A stretch of 64,000 nucleotides of DNA, from positions 135,937 through 199,936 of the forward strand of contig JAZTWG010000018.1 of the NCBI GenBank assembly GCA_045635745.1. The letters run 5' to 3'. The translations under genes were made by a program, and so were the position numbers. Of this stretch, positions 16,361 to 24,084 are shown piece after piece. Within the stretch, counting starts at the first letter, position 1. Each line of letters begins with the position of its first letter. Origin of the DNA: SIG78 sp045635745. GTDB taxonomy: Bacteria; Verrucomicrobiota; Lentisphaeria; Victivallales; Victivallaceae. The notes below the pieces were generated by a model. That model ran no database searches. It was not told where the DNA came from and saw only the letters and a list, made by a program, of their open reading frames with translations.

Positions 16361-16807
16361 TTATTTCTGAATTTTTCTGATCAGCGCCCGCAGCGCCCAT
16401 TCGTAACCGTCGGTCCCCAGTCCGGCAATCATCCCCATACAAGCCGGAGCAGTCAGACTCTCATGACGGAAACTCTCCCGCGAACTTATATTGCTTATAT
16501 GCACCTCGATCGCCGGCACCTTGCTGCAGGCACGCAAAGCATCGGCTATGGCCACCGAAGTATGAGTGTATGCCGCCGGATTGATCACTATGCCATCAAC
16601 CCGGTCTCCGGTCAGAATCGCATTCAGCCGGTCCACAATCACTCCTTCGTGATTGCTCTGCAGAAACTCCAGAGTACAATCGCCGTACTCCGAAGCCACC
16701 GCCTGCAGTTGTGCTTCCACATCCGCCAGCGTGGTGCGGCCGTAAATCTCCGGCTCGCGCACTCCGAGCAGTCCCAAATTCGGACCATTTATCACCAGAA
16801 TCTTCAT
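16361..16807 (-). CDS. aroQ: Type II 3-dehydroquinate dehydratase
   Basis: 148 residues. Third shikimate-pathway step. Starts MKILVINGPNLGLLGVREPE with Tyr22 in IYG; FLQSNHEGVIVDRL; NPAAYTHTSVAIADAL; EVHISNISSRESFRHES. Dodecameric cytoplasmic enzyme. First gene of the acc cluster; aroB is elsewhere in the window (58701). In Bacillus aroQ (yqhS) also lies in the acc region. Confidence 0.98.
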   Translation of the reverse strand: MKILVINGPNLGLLGVREPEIYGRTTLADVEAQLQAVASEYGDCTLEFLQSNHEGVIVDRLNAILTGDRVDGIVINPAAYTHTSVAIADALRACSKVPAIEVHISNISSRESFRHESLTAPACMGMIAGLGTDGYEWALRALIRKIQK

Positions 16808-16893
16808 TTTCCTACCTTAAAAACAAGCTTTGTCCCTCGTCATATTCACCTGATTTCGTGTCGCATGACCCGTCAGGGTACAAAAATCCCGTC

Positions 16894-16920
16894 ATTATAA
16901 TATACACGCACATAGCGCAA
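16894..16920 (-). promoter_or_regulatory. Possible promoter of the aroQ-acc operon
   Basis: On the minus strand TTGCGC (16915-16920), 15 bp, TATAAT (16894-16899). The -10 is a perfect consensus but the spacing is short. It lies in the 134-bp gap between rodZ and aroQ. Confidence 0.35.
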
Positions 16921-16941
16921 TTTGCCAATTTTGCTTTGTTT

Positions 16942-17847
16942 TTATTCTGCCACCGGCAGTTTGGGCAAATCCAGAGTGGGCGGCTCCAACAGCGGATAAA
17001 TGGTGTTGGGATCAAATTTTTTCACTTCTTTTCCGGCTTCGGGCGCAACTGCTTCCGGGATAACCGGCTTCGGTTTCCGTTCCGCACTGCTGACAACTAC
17101 CGCCAGCACGATCACCGCACAAAGCAGAATCCCGCCCAAACACAACCCCAGCATGATCCGCTTGAGCTTGCGCTCGTTGACTTCTTCGCCGGAACGGTCA
17201 ATATCCAGCGAATTCATCAACCCGTCGTTGCAAGTATATTCGAGCTGATTTTTTAGTTCGGCAACCATCGAATCGCCGGTAGCGTCGCTGAGTTTATAAA
17301 AACGGCACAGACTGCGGATAAAACCTATAACATAAACCAGCGGCGGCAGCGCCTGAAGATTTTCATTTTCCAACGCTTCCAGATAATGCGGCTGGATAAG
17401 CGTAACTTGCTCCAGCTCTTTGTACGACACATTGCTCTGTTCGCGCATTATCCGCAATGCCGCACCATAGCTCTGACCGGCAATCGCCAATTCCACGGCG
17501 CTCACGCCTTTATCGGCATTATTGGCCCGCAATGGCGGCGTACCGGCCGGGCGGTTCATCGGCTGACGCGAACGCAGAAAATTCTGTGCATCTTCCGGCA
17601 AAATTCCCGTTGACATTTTTTCGTCGGGGGCGGCGGGGGCGGCGGCAACCGCTGTATCCGGAACATTTTCTTCCGGAATTTGAGCAGCAGAGGCTTCCGG
17701 CTCCGGGTTTTCCGCAGCAGTAACTCCGGCATTTTCGCCGTCAAGCGCCGCCAATTCCCCTGAAAGAGCACTCCGGGCGGCTTCCAGTTCTTCAATATTT
17801 TCACTATTGTTGAAATTGAATTCGATCTCGCGTGGATTGTTTTCCAT
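16942..17847 (-). CDS. rodZ: RodZ-like helix-turn-helix membrane protein
   Basis: 301 residues. The helix-turn-helix domain (~118-190: GAALRIMREQSNVSYKELEQ, YLEALENENLQALPP, YVIGFIRSLCRFYKL) is of the RodZ/HTH_25 type, followed by a linker and one membrane helix (231-254), then a ~47-residue periplasmic tail. RodZ links MreB to the elongation machinery. Unusual: the HTH is preceded by ~115 acidic, Ala/Pro/Glu-rich residues, and the periplasmic domain is much shorter than in E. coli RodZ. It follows ftsK by 38 bases. Confidence 0.85.
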   Translation of the reverse strand: MENNPREIEFNFNNSENIEELEAARSALSGELAALDGENAGVTAAENPEPEASAAQIPEENVPDTAVAAAPAAPDEKMSTGILPEDAQNFLRSRQPMNRPAGTPPLRANNADKGVSAVELAIAGQSYGAALRIMREQSNVSYKELEQVTLIQPHYLEALENENLQALPPLVYVIGFIRSLCRFYKLSDATGDSMVAELKNQLEYTCNDGLMNSLDIDRSGEEVNERKLKRIMLGLCLGGILLCAVIVLAVVVSSAERKPKPVIPEAVAPEAGKEVKKFDPNTIYPLLEPPTLDLPKLPVAE

Positions 17848-17885
17848 AAATATATCCTTTAATCTCTGTAAAATCCCGCTGACGG

Positions 17886-20444
17886 TTACTGATTTAATAT
17901 ATCATCAAAGACCAATATATCGCGCTTGGCACCGCTGCCGGAGGGCGGCCCGACAATACCGCGCTCTTCCATGAGGTCGATAAGCTCGGCGGCACGATTA
18001 TAGCCGATCTTGAGCCGGCGCTGTATATAGCTGGTGCTGGCTTTCTTTTCCAGTAAAACCACTTCCAGCGCGCGGCGCACCAGATCGTCATCCCCCGGCT
18101 GCATATATTTTGCCACCATGGGGTCAAGTTCAAAACCGCCGTCGATAAAAGCATCGGCATCTTCTTCGCTCCAATCGCCGGAAGAGCGCGAAGAGCCTCT
18201 GGCGCCGGAACAGTTATCTTCATCTTCGCCATCTACACCAGCAACCACCTGATCGTCAAAACTTTGCGGCGCCTGATCGGAAACAAATTTAACCACCTGT
18301 TTTATATCGCCATCAGCCACCCATGCTCCCTGGATTCGTTCCAGCTCCAGCCCGCGTTTGGGGCAGAGCAAAAGCATATCGCCCATACCCAGAAGAGCTT
18401 CCGCACCTTTCTGGTCAAGGATCACCCGACTGTCGGTCAAACTCGGCACACGGAAACTTATACGCGTGGGCAGATTGCTCTTGATCGTACCGGTAATGAC
18501 ATCGCGGCTGGGACGCTGGGTGGCAACCACAATATGAACCCCGGCAGCTCGGCCTTTGGCGGCAATGCGCGAAATGGATGTTTCAATATCGCTGCGGGCA
18601 TCGGTCTGCATGAGGTCGGCCAGCTCGTCAATAATAACGATCAGTACCGGCAGTTTATCGGGTATCGGCAAACCATCATCATCCAGTATCGGCGTTTCCG
18701 GCTGTTGACGGCTGTTGTAATCTTTGAGCTTACGCACCCCGGCTTTGGCCAGCTGTTTATAGCGTTTATCCATTTCGGTAGCCGCCCAGCGCAGAGCCAG
18801 CGGCACCTTTTTGAAATCGTCGATCACCGGAGTTATCAGATGCGGCAACTTGGCATAGTCGGCCATTTCCACAACTTTGGGGTCCACCAGAATAAGTTTG
18901 AGTTCTTCGGGGCCGAATTTCATGAGCAAACTCATGATCAGAGTATTCATACACACCGACTTACCACTGCCGGTAGCACCGGCGATCAGCAGATGCGGTG
19001 CTTGTGCCAGATCGATGACCACCGGTTCACCGGAAACATCTTTGCCCAGCACGATAGGTATTTCCATACGGCTGCTCTGCCATATATCAGCTTCCATGAT
19101 CGAGCGCATGGTGATGCCTTCGGCCTCGCTGTTGGGTACTTCCACCCCGATAACATCACGTCCGGGGATCGGTGCAAGGATACGCAGACTGCGCGCCTTG
19201 AGATTCATGGCAATATTGTTTTCGATTTCTGTAACTTTGCTGACTTTTACGCTGGGAGCAAGCTTGATTTCGTAACGGGTAACCCGCGGTCCGGAAACGT
19301 GTCCGACCACCTGACCATCAACTTTGAAGCTTTCCAGTACTGTCTGCAATATTTCCTTGTTGCGGGCGATAAGTTCGGGCTTTTCGCCGGCGATCTCCGA
19401 GCCTTTGCCCAACATAGTCATCAGGGGCAGAACATAATCATTGCCGCGTACTTTTACGGCTTTATCGCCAGCCTGCAGCAAAGTCGGTTTGGCCAATTCG
19501 TGCGGAGACGGCGTCTGGAGAGCATTGTCAGCATGACTGACCGCAACCGGAGCAGGCCGAGCAGTTGCCGGCAAGGGCTCAACAACAGCCTCTTCAACCG
19601 GTTCGATCGCCGCAAAAAGATCATCAGCGGCGGCTTCTTCATGCGTATCAGCGCGTTGTGTTTCCACCATCTGCTGGTCAAGCCGGGGCTGTTCTTCTGC
19701 CGCCGGAGCATCAGGTTCAGCTGCCGGTTCCGCAGTTTTAGCCAGCAGCCGTTTGGCGCGTTCTGCAAAAGAATCTTCCGACTTACCGAAAAGCTTTTTC
19801 CGGACCGGTTTTTCTTCTTTCGCGCCTTCCGGCATATTGCAGAGCGCATCGACCGCACTGATCACCACCGAGTGCCAGTCCGAGCGGTAAAGCAAAAGTA
19901 ATCCTGCCAGCAGCAAAGTAGCACCCAGCAGAGTACTGCCCACCGGCCCCAGGAAAAGCCGCAACACCCCGGGAGCCACACCTTCAATCCCCGGAGCTAC
20001 CAATATCTGACCAATGACGCCTCCGGCAAGCACATGCGAGGGCATTGCGCTACGTCCCAATCCCAGATTTTCACAACATCCGGCAAATGCCGCCGGATCA
20101 AACGCCAGCAGTATCGCCGTGCCCCAGACCGCCAGCAGCACACCCGGCCAAAAGATCCATGAGCGCGATAATTTCTGCGGCAGAAAAGAACGTATCGCCG
20201 CCAGCAGCACAAAACTTGCCAGCACAAAACTTGCCAGCCCCACCCACAGAAAAAGTGAACACGCGATCCGGGCACCGATATTGCCGATCCAGTTGCCGAC
20301 CACACCGCCGGTACCGCCATCGAGCACCGCAAAATCACCGGCATCGTGTGAAATTATCGCCAGAAAAAACAACACAGCTCCAAGCATGTAAAAGAGATTA
20401 CGCACCCGGAATTGATTGACTTCCTTTGCCTGTTTCTGATCCAT
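17886..20444 (-). CDS. ftsK: DNA translocase FtsK/SpoIIIE
   Basis: 852 residues from ATG 20444 (a TTG at 20462 is less likely). The N-terminus has four to five membrane helices (for example FYMLGAVLFFLAIIS, SLFLWVGLASFVLASFVLLA, LLGATLLLAGLLLLY). A Pro/Glu/Ala linker leads to the RecA-like motor with Walker A GATGSGKSV, LILVDPKVVEM, and VIIDELADLM with HIVVATQRPS. A C-terminal gamma winged helix (STSYIQRRLKIGYNRAAELID) reads KOPS-type sequences. It moves chromosome termini through the septum. Operon with rodZ. Confidence 0.98.
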   Translation of the reverse strand: MDQKQAKEVNQFRVRNLFYMLGAVLFFLAIISHDAGDFAVLDGGTGGVVGNWIGNIGARIACSLFLWVGLASFVLASFVLLAAIRSFLPQKLSRSWIFWPGVLLAVWGTAILLAFDPAAFAGCCENLGLGRSAMPSHVLAGGVIGQILVAPGIEGVAPGVLRLFLGPVGSTLLGATLLLAGLLLLYRSDWHSVVISAVDALCNMPEGAKEEKPVRKKLFGKSEDSFAERAKRLLAKTAEPAAEPDAPAAEEQPRLDQQMVETQRADTHEEAAADDLFAAIEPVEEAVVEPLPATARPAPVAVSHADNALQTPSPHELAKPTLLQAGDKAVKVRGNDYVLPLMTMLGKGSEIAGEKPELIARNKEILQTVLESFKVDGQVVGHVSGPRVTRYEIKLAPSVKVSKVTEIENNIAMNLKARSLRILAPIPGRDVIGVEVPNSEAEGITMRSIMEADIWQSSRMEIPIVLGKDVSGEPVVIDLAQAPHLLIAGATGSGKSVCMNTLIMSLLMKFGPEELKLILVDPKVVEMADYAKLPHLITPVIDDFKKVPLALRWAATEMDKRYKQLAKAGVRKLKDYNSRQQPETPILDDDGLPIPDKLPVLIVIIDELADLMQTDARSDIETSISRIAAKGRAAGVHIVVATQRPSRDVITGTIKSNLPTRISFRVPSLTDSRVILDQKGAEALLGMGDMLLLCPKRGLELERIQGAWVADGDIKQVVKFVSDQAPQSFDDQVVAGVDGEDEDNCSGARGSSRSSGDWSEEDADAFIDGGFELDPMVAKYMQPGDDDLVRRALEVVLLEKKASTSYIQRRLKIGYNRAAELIDLMEERGIVGPPSGSGAKRDILVFDDILNQ

Positions 20445-20480
20445 TTTACTCACAATAACCAACCCTGCTGAAATTCGAAA

Positions 20481-20525
20481 ACTATATTACTCTGGTAATA
20501 TAGTCTTATGCCAAAACAAATGCAA
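20481..20525 (-). promoter_or_regulatory. ftsK promoter overlapping a perfect palindrome
   Basis: On the minus strand TTGCAT (20520-20525), 17 bp, TATATT (20497-20502). The -10 box is embedded in ACTATATTAC (20481-20490), 4 bases, GTAATATAGT (20495-20504), a perfect 10-bp inverted repeat. A dimeric repressor could occlude the promoter here (inference). Confidence 0.55.
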
Positions 20526-20676
20526 GAAGCTTTTTAAACAAAAAGGCAACTTTTCTCTCCCCCCCGCACCGCAATATTTCCAACTGTAATTCAGTACAGG
20601 CAAGGAAACAGCCGTTTGCACTGGGGGTATTGCCTGCGCCACACCGGCTTGCCCCCCGGAGCGCTGCATGCAACAT

Positions 20677-20726
20677 AAAAAAAAGAGCTGCGGCAGACCC
20701 TTTTTCAAGGTTTGCAACAGCTCTTT
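20677..20726 (-). terminator. Terminator of the alpha ribosomal operon
   Basis: On the minus strand AAAGAGCTG...CAGCTCTTT with additional pairing inside, followed by eight T residues. It lies 25 bases after the rplQ stop. Confidence 0.92.
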
Positions 20727-20750
20727 GAAAATGCTTTTCAGCAATGATGC

Positions 20751-21137
20751 TTATTCAGCTTTGGCTTCTTCGGCTTTAGCTGCGGGAGCAACAAACTTCA
20801 GAATGCACATTTCGCAAGCATCGCCACGACGCTTGCCCAGCTTGATGATGCTGGTGTAACCGCCCTGACGGCCGGCATAGGCCGGGGCGATTTCGGCAAA
20901 CAGCTTGGCGACCATATCGGCCTTGCGCAAGGTACTGATCGCCAGACGACGGTGGTGCAGATCACCTTTTTTGCCAAGAGTTACCATCTTTTCCGCCACG
21001 CGGCGGGCTTCACGGGCCTTGACCAGCGAAGTGGTGATCTGGCCGTGTTCGATCAGGCTGCAGACCATATTCGCCAGCATCGCAGTACGATGAGCTCCGG
21101 TACGACCGATCTTGAATGTATGAACGCGATGACGCAT
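20751..21137 (-). CDS. rplQ: 50S ribosomal protein L17
   Basis: 128 residues from ATG 21137 (MRHRVHTFKIGRTGAHRTAM), 1 base after the rpoA stop, with GAGGAAAAG upstream. A longer frame from 21206 would run into rpoA and is rejected. Typical L17 motifs are AMLANMVCSLIEHGQI, TTSLVKAREARRVAE and APAYAGRQGGYTSI. The C-terminal tail is Ala/Glu-rich. Last gene of the operon, directly before a strong terminator. Confidence 0.98.
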   Translation of the reverse strand: MRHRVHTFKIGRTGAHRTAMLANMVCSLIEHGQITTSLVKAREARRVAEKMVTLGKKGDLHHRRLAISTLRKADMVAKLFAEIAPAYAGRQGGYTSIIKLGKRRGDACEMCILKFVAPAAKAEEAKAE

Positions 21138-21138
21138 T

Positions 21139-22170
21139 TTACTTTTCCTCCTGCTCTTCCTCGGGCTCCAAACGGACCTTGGCGGATTCAAGTTCCAGCG
21201 CCGCAAGGAGCGTATCGCTGAAGGTCATGCCGAGGCTCAGACCGAGTTTGTCGATTTTTTCTTTGATTTCGTCGAGCGACTTTTTGCCGAAGTTGCGGTA
21301 TTTGAGCATACGGCTTTCGGATTTGGTGCAAAGCTCGCCGATAAGTTTGATATTGGCATTGTTCAGGCAGTTCATAGCGCGGACCGAAAGATCCAGCGTA
21401 TCAACATCCTGCGCGAGCAGCTTGAAGACCTTCAGATCTTCATCGCTCATCATTTCGCGGGCATCCTTTTCCACCGGCTGACCGCCCAGGAACACCTGCA
21501 AATGATCCTTGAGGATCTGCGCGGCGTTTTCCAGAGCATTTTCCGGAGTGATGCTGCCGTCGGTCCAGATTTCGATTTCCAGACTGTCCATTTCGGTTTC
21601 TTCACCCACACGGGCGGCACCAACGTGGTAGTTCACGCGGGTGACCGGGCTGAACAGACAGTCGATCGGAATAGTACCGATACTGCGGGCCGCTGCGGCT
21701 TTTTCCACCGGCAGATAGCCTTTGCCTTTGACCACGTCGATCTCGGCGCGGAAGGGCATGTTCTTATCGAGCGTGCAAATGACCTGCTCGGGGTTCAGCA
21801 CTTCGACGGTTCCATCGGTAATGATGTCGCCGGCGGTTACTTTTCCAGCTTTGTCCTTGCGGATTTCCAGAGTCTTTTCCACGTCTCCGTGCAAACAGAG
21901 CCGGACATTTTTGAGATTGAGGACGATATCAGTAATATCCTCGACCACATTGGGCAGCGATGCGAATTCATGTGAAGCTCCATCAATACGGAGTGCAGAA
22001 ATCGCGGAACCCTCCATCGAGGAGAGCAACACCCGCCGCAAAGAATTGCCCAGCGTTTGACCGAATCCACTCTGGAACGGCGCCGCGGTAAATTTCGCGT
22101 AACGCGCCGTGGCAGTAGATTCGTCCATCACTACGGCTTGCGGCATCGGGAAAGAAGCTGCTAAGGTCAT
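21139..22170 (-). CDS. rpoA: RNA polymerase alpha subunit
   Basis: 343 residues. Assembles RNA polymerase and contacts UP elements and activators. N-terminal domain: GFGQTLGNSLRRVLLSSMEGSA, then NLKNV, and DCLFSPVTRVNYHVGAARVG; C-terminal domain (~255-320): LDLSVRAMNCLNNANIKLIGELCTKSE, MLKYRNFGKKSLDEIKE. The C-terminus ends in acidic residues. GGAGG lies before ATG. Confidence 0.99.
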   Translation of the reverse strand: MTLAASFPMPQAVVMDESTATARYAKFTAAPFQSGFGQTLGNSLRRVLLSSMEGSAISALRIDGASHEFASLPNVVEDITDIVLNLKNVRLCLHGDVEKTLEIRKDKAGKVTAGDIITDGTVEVLNPEQVICTLDKNMPFRAEIDVVKGKGYLPVEKAAAARSIGTIPIDCLFSPVTRVNYHVGAARVGEETEMDSLEIEIWTDGSITPENALENAAQILKDHLQVFLGGQPVEKDAREMMSDEDLKVFKLLAQDVDTLDLSVRAMNCLNNANIKLIGELCTKSESRMLKYRNFGKKSLDEIKEKIDKLGLSLGMTFSDTLLAALELESAKVRLEPEEEQEEK

Positions 22171-22273
22171 ATTTTTCCTCCAGCGTTTTTATATATTCAA
22201 CAAAAACTGTAATTTCTTGTAAAATCCGTTTCTTGCCACCCGGCAGAAAACGGAACACGCAACCAACGCTCCG

Positions 22274-22726
22274 TCAGATACGGCGGCGCTTGGGAGGACG
22301 GCAACCGTTGTGCGGAACCGGAGTGATGTCCTTAATGACACTGATCTCCATACCGGCAGCAACAATACCGCGAACCGCAGATTCGCGACCGGCACCGGTA
22401 CCCTTGATACGGACTTCCACTTCCTTCATGCCCAACAGCTGCGCTTTTTTGGCGGCGTCGCCGGCAATGACCTGCGCGGCATACGCAGTGCTCTTACGGG
22501 AGCCCTTGAAGCCGTTCTTGCCGCCGGTTGACCAGCAGATAACATTACCGTGCAAGTCGGTAATGGTGACTTTGGTGTTGTTGAACGTGCTCAGCACATA
22601 AACGATACCAGCCGGAATATAGCGGCCGCTCTTACTGCGCTGCTTGACATCCTTTACTGCGGTTTCGGCAGCTGCTTCCACTGCGGGAGCGGCGTTCTCA
22701 ACCTGAGTATTCAATTCTTCAGCCAT
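22274..22726 (-). CDS. rpsK: 30S ribosomal protein S11
   Basis: 150 residues from ATG 22726; an in-frame GTG at 22765 would add 13 residues. The S11 core: GIVYVLSTFNNTKVTITDLHGN, WSTGGKNGFKGSRKSTAYAAQ, VRIKGTGAGRESAVRGI, DITPVPHNGCRPPKRRRI. There is an N-terminal extension of ~30 acidic/Ala residues compared with the usual ~129-residue protein. The gaps to rpsM (110) and rpoA (103) are large for this operon, and rpsD is absent between S11 and rpoA. Confidence 0.97.
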   Translation of the reverse strand: MAEELNTQVENAAPAVEAAAETAVKDVKQRSKSGRYIPAGIVYVLSTFNNTKVTITDLHGNVICWSTGGKNGFKGSRKSTAYAAQVIAGDAAKKAQLLGMKEVEVRIKGTGAGRESAVRGIVAAGMEISVIKDITPVPHNGCRPPKRRRI

Positions 22727-22836
22727 GATCCTGAAAATTTCCTTCGATATTTGACTAACATTCACGTGCGCCTGTTCCCTCTCCGGGGAAACTTTACCTG
22801 ATTTAAGCGCACTTGCTCCATTCCGCGTTCAGCGGA

Positions 22837-23229
22837 TTACTTCGCCAAACGACGTGCAGTTTTATCGCGGATAGCACCGACAGTCGCGCGCTTACCTTTG
22901 CGGGTACGGGCGTTGGTCTTGGTCCGCTGACCGTGCACCGGCAGATGACGGCGGTGACGGATACCGCGGTAGCAGTTGATCTGCTGAAGACGGCGGATAT
23001 CGGCCATTATTTGACGGCGCAAATCACCTTCCACCATGATTTCATTCTGAAGCATGACGGTGATTGCTGCAATGTGTTCGTCTGTGAGATCCTTGGCACG
23101 GAGGTCAGGATCGATGTTGAGTTTGGTTACAATCTGCTTGGCGATCGCAGGACCGATACCATAAAGGTAACGCAAAGCAAATTCGACTTTTTTATTGCCG
23201 GGGATGTCAACCCCAATGATACGAGGCAT
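22837..23229 (-). CDS. rpsM: 30S ribosomal protein S13
   Basis: 130 residues. Head protein of the small subunit that contacts P-site tRNA and L5. MPRIIGVDIPGNKKVEFALRY, LYGIGPAIAKQIV, DLRRQIMADIRRLQQINCYRG, RHRRHLPVHGQRTKTNARTR. AAGGAATAAGAG lies before ATG. Follows rpmJ by 35 bases. Confidence 0.98.
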   Translation of the reverse strand: MPRIIGVDIPGNKKVEFALRYLYGIGPAIAKQIVTKLNIDPDLRAKDLTDEHIAAITVMLQNEIMVEGDLRRQIMADIRRLQQINCYRGIRHRRHLPVHGQRTKTNARTRKGKRATVGAIRDKTARRLAK

Positions 23230-23264
23230 AATCTCTTATTCCTTACATTTCAATCGGTTGTACT

Positions 23265-23381
23265 TCAGCCCTGACGCTGTTTGTGACGGGGATTGCGGGA
23301 GCAGATCACATAGATCACACCCCGGCGTTTTACCACCTGGCAGTATTCGCATCTGCGCTTTACCGACGCTCTCACTTTCAT
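23265..23381 (-). CDS. rpmJ: 50S ribosomal protein L36
   Basis: 38 residues, found by reading the minus strand. It starts MKVRASVKRRCEYCQVVKRR and ends CSRNPRHKQRQG. The zinc ribbon is of the C-x2-C...C...H type (Cys11, Cys14, Cys27, His33). GGAG is 8 bases upstream. First gene of the alpha operon here; the usual upstream secY/map/infA are not present on this side. Confidence 0.97.
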   Translation of the reverse strand: MKVRASVKRRCEYCQVVKRRGVIYVICSRNPRHKQRQG

Positions 23382-23568
23382 AGTGAAAATCTCCATTTTT
23401 TGCGAAAATTAAGCGACAACAAAACCCCGACTGCACCTCACCCTCTGCAAATTACACCCTTTCGAGGTGGTTCGCTTCCGGCCCGGCGGTCGGCGTTCAA
23501 CTTGCTCAACGGTTGGTCACGAGCGGTGGAAAGTTGTCGATATGACAACCGGAACAAGCACGGAGCAT

Positions 23569-23596
23569 AATATAACACACAACAAAAATTTTGCAA
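23569..23596 (-). promoter_or_regulatory. Predicted promoter of the rpmJ-rplQ operon
   Basis: On the minus strand TTGCAA (23591-23596), 16 bp, TATATT (23569-23574). It leaves a leader of about 180 bases before rpmJ, containing a small hairpin with arms GTTGTC and GACAAC at 23533-23549. No gene is seen in the leader. Confidence 0.55.
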
Positions 23597-23747
23597 ATTT
23601 GCATTTTAAAGTTTTTCCAAAATTATCTACAGCCAAGCTTTTTACGGCGTATCTCGGGTCAGCAGCGCAGATGACACTCCGAAGAAATATGAGGCAGTGT
23701 GGAGTATCGCACACCGGACTTCACTCTGCCAATATTTTTAACTAAAA

Positions 23748-23990
23748 GCTCTGTTCCCAATATTGGTTGATATGCAATATTTATCGTATACAGCTGGTGC
23801 TGCAGCCGGAGAGGCTTCGCGGAACTTTTCCGTCCGGTTTGCCGGAATTCATCCGGCAAACTGCCCTCACATCCGTTACGTACCTTGCCACGGCGTAATT
23901 CAATGAAGACGGGCGCTGACCGCGCTTTGCGGCGTACGCCGCATGTCCTGTGGGTAAACGACATTTTATCAACTGATATCGGAACAGAGC
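23748..23990. repeat. Small element bounded by inverted repeats
   Basis: GCTCTGTTCC at 23748-23757 and its inverse GGAACAGAGC at 23981-23990 are the perfect outer 10 bases of longer imperfect inverted repeats (ATAT..GTTGATA follows on both inner sides). The interior has a 9-bp hairpin (23837-23861) and a 14-bp perfect palindrome (23929-23942). No ORF is convincing. Size (~243 bp) and layout resemble a MITE or a structured RNA; no target-site duplication was seen. The rest of 23382-24084 shows only the promoters listed. Confidence 0.45.
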
Positions 23991-24004
23991 GTGATTAAAA
24001 ATGC

Positions 24005-24033
24005 TTGCATTTTTAATATTCATATGCTATAAT
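24005..24033 (+). promoter_or_regulatory. Predicted strong promoter of creD
   Basis: TTGCAT (24005-24010), 17 bp, TATAAT (24028-24033), upstream of ATG 24085. The initially transcribed region is AT-rich, with the short direct repeat ATATCA/TTATATCA. Confidence 0.6.
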
Positions 24034-24084
24034 ATCATATCAAAAAATATTATATCAAAACCTTTCACTCCGGGAGCATTTCTT

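Noticed and set aside
18264..19901. A 545-codon + strand frame opposite ftsK
   Set aside because: Antisense shadow of a clear FtsK gene; composition is rich in His, Phe and Gln as expected from the reverse strand.
23382..24084. tRNA or signal-recognition-particle RNA in the long gap
   Set aside because: No TTCGANNC T-loop with matching acceptor stem, and no conserved SRP tetraloop sequence, was found.
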